Positions 1-12,100 of a stretch of 64,000 nucleotides of DNA are shown here, piece by piece. The notes beneath the pieces are model-generated. The model did no database searches, was not told where the DNA came from, and saw only the letters and a list, made by a program, of their open reading frames with translations. The translations under genes were made by a program, and so were the position numbers. The DNA is from Ridgeia piscesae (taxonomy: Eukaryota; Annelida; Polychaeta; Sabellida; Siboglinidae): contig JAODUO010000425.1 of NCBI GenBank assembly GCA_025642075.2, forward strand, positions 372,001-436,000. The letters are read 5' to 3'. Numbering within the stretch: the first letter of the stretch is position 1; each line of letters opens with the position of its first letter.

Positions 1-330
1 TTGGCAGCTAAAATGTATGGCTACATTTGTCTCACAGGAAGTAGGAAATTTGTTCGTTCAGTATTTATTTGGGGGCAGGATAGTGCGCTAAAATGGCTTT
101 ATTTTAGAGTAATTAGCTGTGGAATTAATAAGGGGCTTGCATTAAAATGCTCACTATTACCCCTTTCAACACTGTTTCATGGTATCTATTATGGACATAT
201 TGAAAGATTGATGATTTTGCTGATTGATTCCACCAAGAACCCACTTTCGACATTTTGAGGGCATGCTGACTAATTACGCCCTGGCGCTGATCGCGGATCT
301 GCGACAAGCGCCTGGTTTTGGCGTGCCGCG
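1..330. other. Unique intronic sequence, no exon seen
   Basis: No open frame with family resemblance and no convincing splice pair is visible. The stretch lies upstream of the first recognisable kinase exon, so it is probably intron of that gene. Confidence 0.5.
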
Positions 331-1602
331 TCACATATGTATGTGACCTGAGAAGATAATGTGTACATGACCTGAGGAGATAATGTGTACGTAACCTGAG
401 GGGATAATGTGTACATGACCCGAGGAGATAATGTGTACATGACCTGAGGAAATAATGTGTACGTGATCTGAGGAGATAATGTGTACGTGACCTGAGGAGA
501 TAATGTGTATATGACCCGAGGAGATAATGTGTACGTGATCTGAGGAGATAATGTGTACGTGACCTGAGGAGATAATGTGTATGTGACCTGAGGAGATAAT
601 GTGTACGTGACCTGAGGAGATAATGTGTACATGACCTGAGGAGATAATGTGTACGTGACCTGAGGAGATAATGTATACATGACCTGAGGAGATAATGTGT
701 ACATGACCTGAGGGGATAATGTGTACATGACCTGAGGAGATAATGTGTACATGACCCGAGAGGATAATGTGTACGTGATCTGAGGAGATAATGTGTACAT
801 GACCTGAAGACATAATGTGTATGTGACCTGAGGAGATAATGTGTACATGACCTGAGGAGATAATGTGTACGTGACCTGAGGAGATAATGTGTACGTGACC
901 TGAGGAGATAATGTGTACATGACCTGAGGAGATAATGTGTACGTGACCTGAGGAGATAATGTGTACATGACCTGAGGAGATAATGTGTACATGACCCGAG
1001 GAGATAATGTGTACGTGATCTGAGGAGATAATGTGTACATGACCTGAGGAGATAATGTGTACGTGACCTGAGGAGATAATGTGTACGTGACCTGAGGAGA
1101 TAATGTGTACGTGACCTGATGAGATAATGTGTACGTGACCTGAAGACATAATGTGTACGTGACCTGAGGAGATAATGTGTACATGACCTGAGGAGATAAT
1201 GTGTACATGACCTGAGGAGATAATGTGTACGTGACCTGAGGAGATAATGTGTACATGACCTGAGGAGATAATGTGTACATGACCTGAGGGGATAATGTGT
1301 ACATGACCTGAGGAGATAATGTGTACATGACCCGAGAGGATAATGTGTACGTGATCTGAGGGATAATGTGTACATGACCTGAAGAATAATGTGTATGACC
1401 GAGGAGATAATGTGTACGTGACCTGAGGAGATAATGTGTACTGACCTGAGGAGATAATGTGTACGTGACCTGAGAGATAATGTGTACATGACCTGAAGAT
1501 AATGTGTATGTGACCTGAGGAGATAATGTGTACGTGACCTGAGGAGATAATGTGTACATGACCTGAGGAGATAATGTGTACATGACCTGAGGAGATAATG
1601 TG
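331..1602. repeat. 24-bp minisatellite
   Basis: About 52 copies of a 24-bp unit with core GAGGAGATAATGTGTAC. Single-base variants recur, and a block beginning near 707 recurs near 1284, where it is full of one-base deletions (1330-1510). It ends about 28 bases before the acceptor of the first visible kinase exon. Long open frames on the minus strand here come from the 24-bp periodicity and are not genes. Confidence 0.95.
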
Positions 1603-1629
1603 GTGTCACTTTGTTTTGTCTTTGTTCAG

Positions 1630-1781
1630 CTGGGCCTAGACAGGGCAGTGCCAGTGGGGTGCTGCCAGATTTACTGCCCCCTCAGTTGCCCCCTCGTGCC
1701 CCCACAGACACAGGGGGCAGCCAGCGCCCCCAGGACACAGGGGGCAACCAGCACCCCCAGGATAAGAGTAACTCAGACGAG
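1630..1781 (+). CDS. MAP4K4: Kinase gene, visible exon 1: proline-rich linker
   Basis: Acceptor is a T-rich tract ending TTTGTTCAG and the donor is GACGAG|GTGAGT. The exon starts with two bases of a split codon and ends in phase 0. It encodes a low-complexity linker with [13 protein letters not shown], then two DTGG-type repeats rich in Q and P, ending KSNSDE. An LPDLL-like motif followed by Pro is typical of the linker between the kinase and CNH domains of TNIK/MINK proteins. Low complexity makes this less certain than the CNH exons. Confidence 0.7.
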
Positions 1782-4700
1782 GTGAGTTGTAGAACACTGT
1801 AATCATTGACCAGTGTTACCGCCTGGCAGCATTACATATGTCAGCATTGCATCTGTCAGCATTACACCTGTAAATATTACACTTGTCGTCGACATTTCAC
1901 CTACCAGCATTGCCCCTGTCAGCATTACAACTGTCAGCTTTTCATTTGTCAGTGTGGACCTGTCAGCATTATACCTGTCAAAGATTTATGGGTCAGTCGT
2001 ACACTGCCAGTGACACACCAGAGATGCACCCGTTGCAGAATCCCCAGGCAGTGATACACCAGTGATACACCTGCAGGTAATAGACCAGTCAGTGATACAC
2101 CAGTGGTACACCTGTTGCAGTATCGTCAGGCTGTGGGAAAGGCAGGACTGAGAAAGAACTGCTCTACGCGTTCCTTCCAAGCGTTTGGCTTCGGGGCAAA
2201 GAAGGACATTTCATCATCGTCTCTTCCCCCCCAGGGGGCACCCCAGCAGTGGGGCGGCGATGGTGACACGTCACGTGACATGTCACATGACACACTGACG
2301 CATGCTGGCCTTGCGAGTCTGCCTCGACGCGGCTCACACATCAACGTCAACATCACACCTTCGACACTGGAGAGCGACACTCCAGAGATACGCAAGTACA
2401 AAAAACGGTTCAACGCTGACATCCTCTGTGCTGCCCTCTGGGGTGAGTTTGGTTTAACTCTTCACTGAGCTGTTGAACTTTTTTAACATATCCAAATGTG
2501 ATTTTTACCTGTTAGTTGTAGTGTTTCAAAAGCATCACACACTGAATTTAAACTACATGACTCAGTACATGACTTTATCAGTACCTCAATGGATGATTTT
2601 ACCAGTACATGACCAGTACATGAATTTATTGGTACATAATTTTACCAGTACATGAATTTACCAGTACATGGCTTTACCAATACGTGACTTTATCAGTACA
2701 TTACTTCACCAGAACATGACTTTATCAGTACATGAATTAATCAGTACATGATTTCCAGTACATGAATTTATCAGTACATGACTTTATCAGTACGTGACTT
2801 TACCAGTACATGACTTTACCTGTACATGACTTTATCAGAAATTACTTTACCAGTACAGGACTGTATCAGTACATGATCAATATTTGAACTTGTGAGCCCC
2901 ACCGCCCCAAACACCAGAAGTCAGGAGTTGCCAGAACACTGATGAATCACCCACTGCTTAAAACATGTCACCTGTTGTCTTGTTGTTGTCATGTTCTTGT
3001 CATATTGCAGGTGTCAATCTCCTGATTGGCACGGACAGTGGCCTCATGCTGCTGGACAGGAGTGGACAGGGCAAAGGTCAGTATGTCACATTACATGTAG
3101 TGGACATTGCCCAATTAAAGTTTTCTTAGATTGTGTTCCATCTACAAATAGGACATTCAAAGTGGACAGTGATGTAGGTGTGTCACAATAGTCATATCAG
3201 TCTCAGTCTCACTCATACTTAGTCTCACTCACGCTCAAGTCTCACTCACACTCAGTCTCACTCACATTCAGTCTCACTCACCTAGTCTCACACACACCCA
3301 GTCTCACTCAGTCTTATGTACACTCAGTCTCACTCACACTTAGTCTCACTCACATTCAATCCCACTCACACCTAGTCTCACTCAATCTTATACACACTCA
3401 ATCTGAATTAAAAATAGTCTCAGTCACACCCAATCTCACTCAGTCTCACTCACACCCTGTCTCACACCCAGTCTCACTCCCAGTCTCACTCACACTCAGT
3501 CTCACACCCAGTCTCACTCACACTCAGTCTCACACCCAGTCTCACACCCAGTCTCACTCCCCTCAGTCTCACACCCAGTCTCACTCACACCCAGTCTCAC
3601 ACCCAGTTTCATTCACACCCAGTCTCACACCCAGTCTCACTCACACCCAGTCTCACACCCAGTCTCACTCACACCCAGTCTCACACCCAGTCTCATTCAC
3701 ACCCAGTCTCACACCCAGTCTCACACCCAGTCTCACACCCAGTCTCACTCACACTCAGTCTCACACCCAGTCTCATCTCACACCCAGTCTCACACCCATC
3801 TCTCACACCCAGTCTCACTCACACCAGTCTCACACCCAGTCTCATCTCACACCCAGTCTCACTCACACCCAGTCTCACTCACACCCAGTCTCACACCCAG
3901 TCTTCACACCCAGTCTCACACCCAGTCTCACACCCAGTCTCACTCACACCCAGTCTCACACCCAGTCTCATTCACACCCAGTCTCACACCCAGTCTCTCA
4001 CACCCAGTCTCACACCCAGTCTCACTCACACTCAGTCTCACACCCAGTCTCATTCACACCCAGTCTCACACCCAGTCTCACTCACACTCAGTCTCACACC
4101 CAGTCTCATTCACACCCAGTCTCACACCCAGTCTCACTCACACCCAGTCTCACACCCAGTCTCACACCCAGTCTCACACCCAGTCTCACACCCAGTCTCA
4201 CACCCAGTCTCACACCCAGTCTCACTCACACTAGTCTCACACCCAGTCTCATTCACACCCAGTCTCACACCCAGTCTCACTCACACCCAGTCTCACACCC
4301 AGTCTCACACACCAGTCTCACACCCAGTCTCACTCACACACAGTCTCACACCCAGTCTCACACCCAGTCTCACTCACACCCAGTCTCCCACACTCAGTCT
4401 CACACCCAGTCTCACACCCAGTCTCACTCACACCAGTCTCACTACCCAGTCTCACTCACACACAGTCTCACACCCAGTCTCACACCCAGTCTCACTCACA
4501 CTCAGTCTCACTCACACACAGTCTCACTCACACTCAGTCTCACACCCAGTCTCACACCCAGTCTCACTCACACTCAGTCTCACACCCAGTCTCACTCACA
4601 CCCAGTCTCACTCACACTCAGTCTCACACCCAGTCTACACACTCAGTCTCACTCACACACAGTCTCACTCACACTCAGTCCTACTCACCACTTGCAGAAT

Positions 4701-6108
4701 TACAAAAAGAGTTGTCATAAAGTTGTCAGCCATGATGTGTTAGTTGTTTGTCTGATTTAGACATTTACTGTGACACGTATATCTCTGATTTGTGAGTGTC
4801 CAATGTGACCAGTGACCGCTGACCCAATGTGACAAGTTACCTCTGACTTGTGTTCATCAATTACATGTGTTCTGTGATCTCTGATCATTGTGTATCCTGT
4901 GATCTCTGAACCATATGCGTCAAGCACTCTGACTGATTTGCATCCCTGTGTGTGTCCAGTGTACCAGTTGATCTCGCGCCGGAGGTTCCAGCAGATGGAT
5001 GTGTTGGAGGGTCAGAACATCCTCATCACCATCTCAGGCAGGAAGCACAAGGTGCGAGTCTACTATCTCTCCTGGCTCAAGACCAAGATCTTCAAGACAG
5101 AGGGGGTGAGTCCACTCGCTGGAACAGCTCCTGAAAATAGAGTAGTCCTTGGCAGAGGGGATGAGTCCATTCAATGGAACAGCTGATAATAGAGTAGTTC
5201 TTGGCAGAGGGGGTGAGTCCATTCACTGGAACAGCTGATAATAGAGTAGTTCTTGGCAGAGGGGGTGAGTCCATTCACTGGAACAGTGCCTTGTAGAGCG
5301 GTAGTTATTGACAGCGGGGGTGAGTCCACTTGCTGGAACAGCACTTTGTATAGAACTAGTTCTTGGCAGTGGGGTGAGTCCATTCACTGGAACAGCACCT
5401 TGTACAGTGGTAGTTATTGACAGAGGAAGTGAGTCCACATGCCTGTTCTAGCTCGCTGACATTTCCTTGAACCAGGCCATAGTTTTTATTAATGGGCCAT
5501 GTTTGAATCTGAAATTTAAATAGAGCATATTTTGAAAATGTTTTGAATGGGATTGTTTGAATATTTGTTTATCTTAATACATGCAGGAGGTGTTATGTTG
5601 ACAGACAGAGAAACGCAATGGGTGGACCAATGTGGGCGACCTGGAGGGATGTGTTCACTTCAAGATAGGTGAGTGAACTCTTAGAGGGATGTGTTCACTT
5701 CAAGGTAGGTGAGTGAACTCGTAGAGGGATGTGTTCACTTCAAGATAGGTGGGTGAACTCACATGGATTTCTTTAAGAAAGATGAGTGAACTCACAGACG
5801 CACAGGGATGTGTTCACTTCAAGATAGGTACATTAACTTAGACATATGTAGATGTGTCCACTTGTAGTGTGAGTATCCACTGTAGAGAGGTGTCCACTGT
5901 AACAAGGTTCAGTGTTGTGTGTATTCATATAGATGTCTCACAGACGAATGTTTGGTGTTGATTTGTGTGTTGCGAGGTTCATTGTATCAAGGTTCGTTAC
6001 TGTTATGTGCCTATTTTAGAGAGGTGTTCACAGTTGCAGGATGTACCTGTATATAGTAGTTGGTATGTGCTGTAGAGAAGTGTCAGTTGTAGCAGGCAAT
6101 GTTGGTGC

Positions 6109-6159
<51 letters not shown>

Positions 6160-9100
6160 CGCGTGTGTGTGTGGTGTGTGTGTTGGTATGTGTGTGTTGG
6201 TATGTGTGTGTGGTGTGTGTTGGTATGTGTTGGTATGTGTGTGTTGGCGTGAGTGTGTGTGAGTGTGTTATAAAGAAGTGGTCACTGTAGCAGGGTGTGT
6301 GTTGCAGTCAAGTATGAGCGCATCAAGTTCCTGGTGGTGGGACTGAAGGACAGCATTGAGATCTACGCGTGGGCCCCAAAGCCCTACCACAAGTTCATGG
6401 CCTTCAAGGTGATCACTGTGATTACAGCGATCTCTGTAATCACTGCAATCACTGTGAATTACTGATCACAAACTACTACACACTGTGCAGTGATCACAAT
6501 TCAGTCATTACAGTGCAGAAATATCAAGACAAGTTCAGTGATCACGAACCATTGATCACAATACAATTCAGCAATCACAATATATTGAATACAATCCTGC
6601 GATCACAGTGTAGTGATATTAACTTAATGATATCAGTTCAGTGATCACATTACAATAATCACAGTACAGTGATAGCAATTCGTTGGTCAGGAATCAGTGG
6701 TCATAGTTCAGTGGTGACAATGAATTTATCCAGCAGGTCACGGTTTTTACTACATTGAGGCCCAATTCAAGCTTTGCCAGCAACATTGATAACTGTTAGA
6801 CCTGACTACAGGTGACTTACATTACTGCTGTGACACAGTGTCTCCGTGTATGTGACACTTTAACAACTTTCCCTTAAGTTTTTGTCATAAAAATAATCTT
6901 CTGAAACCAGACTGTCAACAAAATATATGACAAAAATCACGTGTGCAGGCAGCCATTTTATTGATTGCTTGACGGAGTTTGCTAAGCAGCCTGAATACAT
7001 CAATTCGGGGATCACAGTGAGACATGACGACAACCAATAATGACTGACACGTGACGTCATGTACGTCAAGTGACGTGTCACTCTTGTTGCAGGCCTTCAG
7101 CAGTCTTGAGGAGAAACCACTGCTGGTGGACCTCACTGTGGAGGATGGTCAGAGGTTAAAGGTCATCTATGGGTCGGACCACGGCTTCCACGCCATTGAC
7201 CTTGATACATCGCAAGTGTTTGACATCTACATTCCTAGTCAAGTGAGTAGACATGATTATGTTCCTAGTCAAGTTAATAGACATGATTACATTCCCAGTC
7301 AAATGAGTAGACATGACTGTTTTCCCAGTCAAGTGAGTACATATGATTATGTTCCCAATCAAGTGAATAAATATGATTAAGTCTTATTAGTAGACATGGT
7401 TACGTTTCCAGTCAAGTGAATAGACATGATTACATTCCTAGTCAAGTTAGTAGACATAATCATGTTCCTAGTTAAGTGAGTAGTCATGATTATGTTCCCA
7501 GTCATGTGAGTACACATGATTACGTTCCTAGCCAAGTGAATACACATGATTACATTCCCAGTCATGTGAGTACACATGATTACATTCCCAGTCATGTGAG
7601 TACACATGATTACGTTCCCAGTCAAGTGAGTAGACATGATTACATTCCCACTCATGTGAGTACACATGATTACATTCCCAGTCATGTGAGTACACATGAT
7701 TACATTCCCAGTCATGTGAGTACACGTGATTACATTCCCAGTCATGTGAGTATACATGATTACATTCCCAGTCATGTGAGTACACATGATTACATTCCCA
7801 GTCATGTGAGTACACATGATTACGTTCCTAGCCAAGTGAATACACATGATTACATTCCCAGTCATGTGAGTACACATGATTACATTCCCAGTCATGTGAG
7901 TACACATGATTACGTTCCCAGTCAAGTGAGTAGACATGATTACATTCCCACTCATGTGAGTACACATGATTACATTCCCAGTCATGTGAGTACACATGAT
8001 TACATTCCCAGTCATGTGAGTACACGTGATTACATTCCCAGTCATGTGAGTATACATGATTACATTCCCAGTCATGTGAGTACCCATGATTACATTCCCA
8101 GTCATGTGAGTACACATGATTACGTTCCTAGCCAAGTGAATACACATGATTACATTCCCAGTCATGTGAGTACACATGATTACATTCCCAGTCATGTGAG
8201 TACACATGATTACGTTCCCAGTCAAGTGTAGATGTTACATCCCATCATGGAGTACACATGATTACATTCCCAGTCATGTGAGTACACATGATTACATTCC
8301 CAGTCATGTGAGTACACGTGATTACATTCCCAGTCATGTGAGTATACATGATTACATTCCCAGTCATGTGAGTACCCATGATTACATTCCCAGTCATGTG
8401 AGTACACATGATTACGTTCCCAGTCAAGTGAGTAGACATGATTACGTTCCCAGTCAAGTGAGTAGACATGATTATGTTCTCAGTCAATAAACATGATTAT
8501 GTTCCTAGTCAAGTGAGTGAGTACAACTTAGTAGAACTTGGTAGGGTGGATTCAAAGTGAAAACCGAAGAACGATAACCTCCTGGCCACCACTGGCTCTA
8601 CAGAAGGTTGTAGGACGGTTGTACAGTGTCAACAGAGTGACACACTGTAGGATGGTTGTACAGTGTCAACAGAGTGACCCACTCTGTAGGATGGTTGTAC
8701 AGTGTCAACAGAGTGACACACTCTGTAGGACGGTTGTACAGTGTCAACAGAGTGACACACTCTGTAGGATGGTTGTACAGTGTCAACAGAGTGACACACT
8801 CTGTAGGATGGTTGTACAGTGTCAACAGAGTGACACACTCTGTAGGATGGTTCTACAGTGTCAACAGAGTGACTCACTCTGTAGGACGGTTGTACAGTGT
8901 CAACAGAGTGACACACTCTGTAGGATGGTTGTACAGTGTCAACAGAGTGACACACTGTAGGATGGTTGTACAGTGTCAACAGAGTGACACACTCTGTAGG
9001 ATGGTTGTACAGTGTCAACAGAGTGACTCACTCTGTAGGATGGTTGTACAGTGTCAACAGAGTGACACACTGTAGGATGGTTGTACAGTGTCAACAGAGT

Positions 9101-12100
9101 GACACACTCTGTAGGATGGTTGTACAGTGTCAACAGAGTGACTCACTCTGTAGGATGGTTGTACAGTGTCAACAGAGTGACACACTCTGTAGGATGGTTG
9201 TACAGTGTCAACAGAGTGACTCACTCTGTAGGATAGTTGTACCGTGTCAACAGAGTGACACACTCTGTAGGATGGTTGTACAGTGTCAACAGAGTGACTC
9301 ACTCTGTAGGATGGTTGTACAGTGTCAACAGAGTGACACACTCTGTAGGACGGTTCTACCGTGTCAACAGAGTGACTCACTCTGTAGGATGGTTGTACAG
9401 TGTCAACAGAGTGACACACTCTGTAGGACGGTTGTACAGTGTCAACAGAGTGACTCACTCTGTAGGACGGTTGTATCATGTCAATAGAGTGACACACTCT
9501 GTAGGACAGTTGTACAGTGTCAACAGAGTGACTCACTCTGTAGGACGGTTGTACAGTGTCAACAGAGTGACACACTCTGTAGGACGGTTGTACAGTGTCA
9601 ACAGAGTGACTCACTCTGTAGGACGGTTGTACAGTGTCAACAGAGTGACTCACTCTGTAGGATGGTTGTACAGTGTCAACAGAGTGACTCACTCTGTAGG
9701 ATGGTTGTACAGTGTCAACAGAGTGACACACTCTGTAGGATGGTTGTACAGTGTCAACAGAGTGACACACTCTGTAGGAGGTTGTACATGTCAACAGAGT
9801 GACACACTCTGTAGGACGGTTGTACCATGTCAACAGAGTGACACACTCTGTAGGACGGTTGTATCATGTCAACAGAGTGACACACTCTGTGGGACGGTTG
9901 TACCGTGTCAACGGAGTGACACACTCTGTAGGACGGTTGTACAGTGTCTAGATGACCATCTGTGGACGTTTACTGTGTCAACATGATAACTTTAAGACAG
10001 GTTGTATCATTAACAGAGTAGACACTTCATAAAACGGATAGGTAAACTGTGGTTCATAGACAAGTAAACAGTAGTTCATAGACAGGTGACCTGTGGTTCA
10101 TAGACAAGTAAACTGTGGTTCATAGACAGTTAACGTGGTCAGACAGAGTAAACTAGTTCATAGACGAGTTAACAGTGTTCAAGACAGAGTAACACTGTGT
10201 TCAAGACAGGTAAACTGTGGTCATAGAGAGTAAACTGTTCACAGTAAATGTTAAGGTAACTGTGGTTCACATGTCAACAGGTGACAACTGTGGTTCATAG
10301 ACGTGTAAACGTGTTCAAGACAGAGTAAACTGTGGTTCATAGACAGGTAAATGTATCATAGACAAGTAACTGTGGCCATAGACAGGTAGGACTTGGTTCA
10401 TAGACAGGTAAACGAGTTCATAGACAAGTAACTGTGGTTCATAGACAGGTAACAGCTGACATTCATAGATGGTAAACTGTGTCCAGACAGGTAAACATGT
10501 TCATAGACGAGTAAACAGTAGTTCATAGACAGATAACCTGTGGTTCACAGAAGGTAAACTGTGGTTCATAGACGAGTAAACAGTAGTTCACTAGACAGGT
10601 GACTGTGGTTCATAGACAAGTAAACTGTGGTTCATAGACAGGTAAACTGTGGTCCATAGACAGGTAAACTGTGGTTCATAGACAGGTAAACTGTAGTTCA
10701 TAGACAGGTAAACTGTGGTTCATAGACATGTAAACTGAGATTCATAGACAGGTAAACTGTGGTCCATAGACAGGTAAACAATAGTTCATAGACGAGTAAA
10801 CAGTAGTTCATAGACAGATAACCTGTGGTTCATAGACAGGTAAACTGTGGTTCATAGATGAGTAAACTGTTCACAGACAGGTAAACTGTGGTTCATAGAC
10901 AGGTAAACTGTGGTTCATAGACAGGTAAACTGTAGTTCATAGACAGGTAAACTGTGGTTCATAGACAGGTAAACAGTGGTTCATAGACAGGTAAACTGTC
11001 TGTTATGTGACAGACAGAGATATTAGATACAGGTTAAATGGATGGGCTAGTTCATGTCTTTTTCATCACCTGTAATGACATAGAATGGAATAATAAAATA
11101 AACATTACAGTGTTAATTTAATGAAGTATTAACACAATTTTAGCAGATGACTGTTTTACAGAACTAGTACAATATCAGTTTTAACTTTCAGTTTTATCAA
11201 CCTAATGTAATACCACATGCCTTTAAGAAGATGTACAATTAACAAATTGTGATCAAATTAGAATATCATTATGTGATGACGAGTATATTAAACAGTGGCT
11301 TTGTTGCTGTGGTTTATGTGTGATTGCTCAAGTTTTGTATTTGCTACTTTCATCTGCGTTGACGTAATCTCCCCTGGTGGCAATCTTCTGCAACGTGCGT
11401 GGATCATAGTTTAGGCAGCAGGTATATGCTTTAATCACTCAGCATGTGTGTGCTGTCCTCAACGCTGACTCCCATTCGTTTCACCCATTCCTCTGTCCCC
11501 AGTTGTCTGTATTCAGGGGCACTGTCCCCAGCTCCCTCTCCGCAGTCCATCCCCAGTCCCCTCCTCTCTGTCCCTGGTCCCTCTATCCCCAGTTTCTCAG
11601 TCTCTCTGCCCTCATCCCTTCACCCTTAAATTCCAACACGACAGTTCCTCTCCTCCAAAATCCTTCTGTCTAACTGTCTCTGTCCTGCCATGTTCACTGT
11701 GTCAAATCATCTGTCACCAGTCCCTCTGTCCTCACTTCACTATCCCCAGTCTCTCCCCCAAGTGTTCTGCACCCTGTCCCCAACCCTTCAACCCCCGTCT
11801 CCTGCCCACATACCTCCTGTTACCTGTCACTCTCACCCCAGTCCTCTATCTCCCGTCTGACTGTCTCCAGTCCTCTGTTACCTGTCACTCTCACTCCAGT
11901 CCTCTATCTCCCGTCTGACTGTCTCCAGTCCACTGTTACCTGTCACTCTCACCCCAGTCCTCTATCTCCCGTCTGACTGTCTCCTGTCCACTGTTACCTG
12001 TCACTCTCACCCCAGTCCTCTATCTCCCGTCTGACTGTCTCCAGTCCACTGTTACCTGTCACTCTCACCCCAGTCCTCTATCTCCCGTCTGACTGTCTCC

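Noticed and set aside
1110..1130. CTGATGAG as a hammerhead ribozyme core
   Set aside because: No matching GAAA core strand or stems nearby; it is one variant unit of the 24-bp array.
125..1609. Minus-strand ORFs of 494, 437 and 272 codons with HYLLRS / YTLSPQ repeats
   Set aside because: Pure 24-bp periodicity in three frames at once; no start context or protein family.
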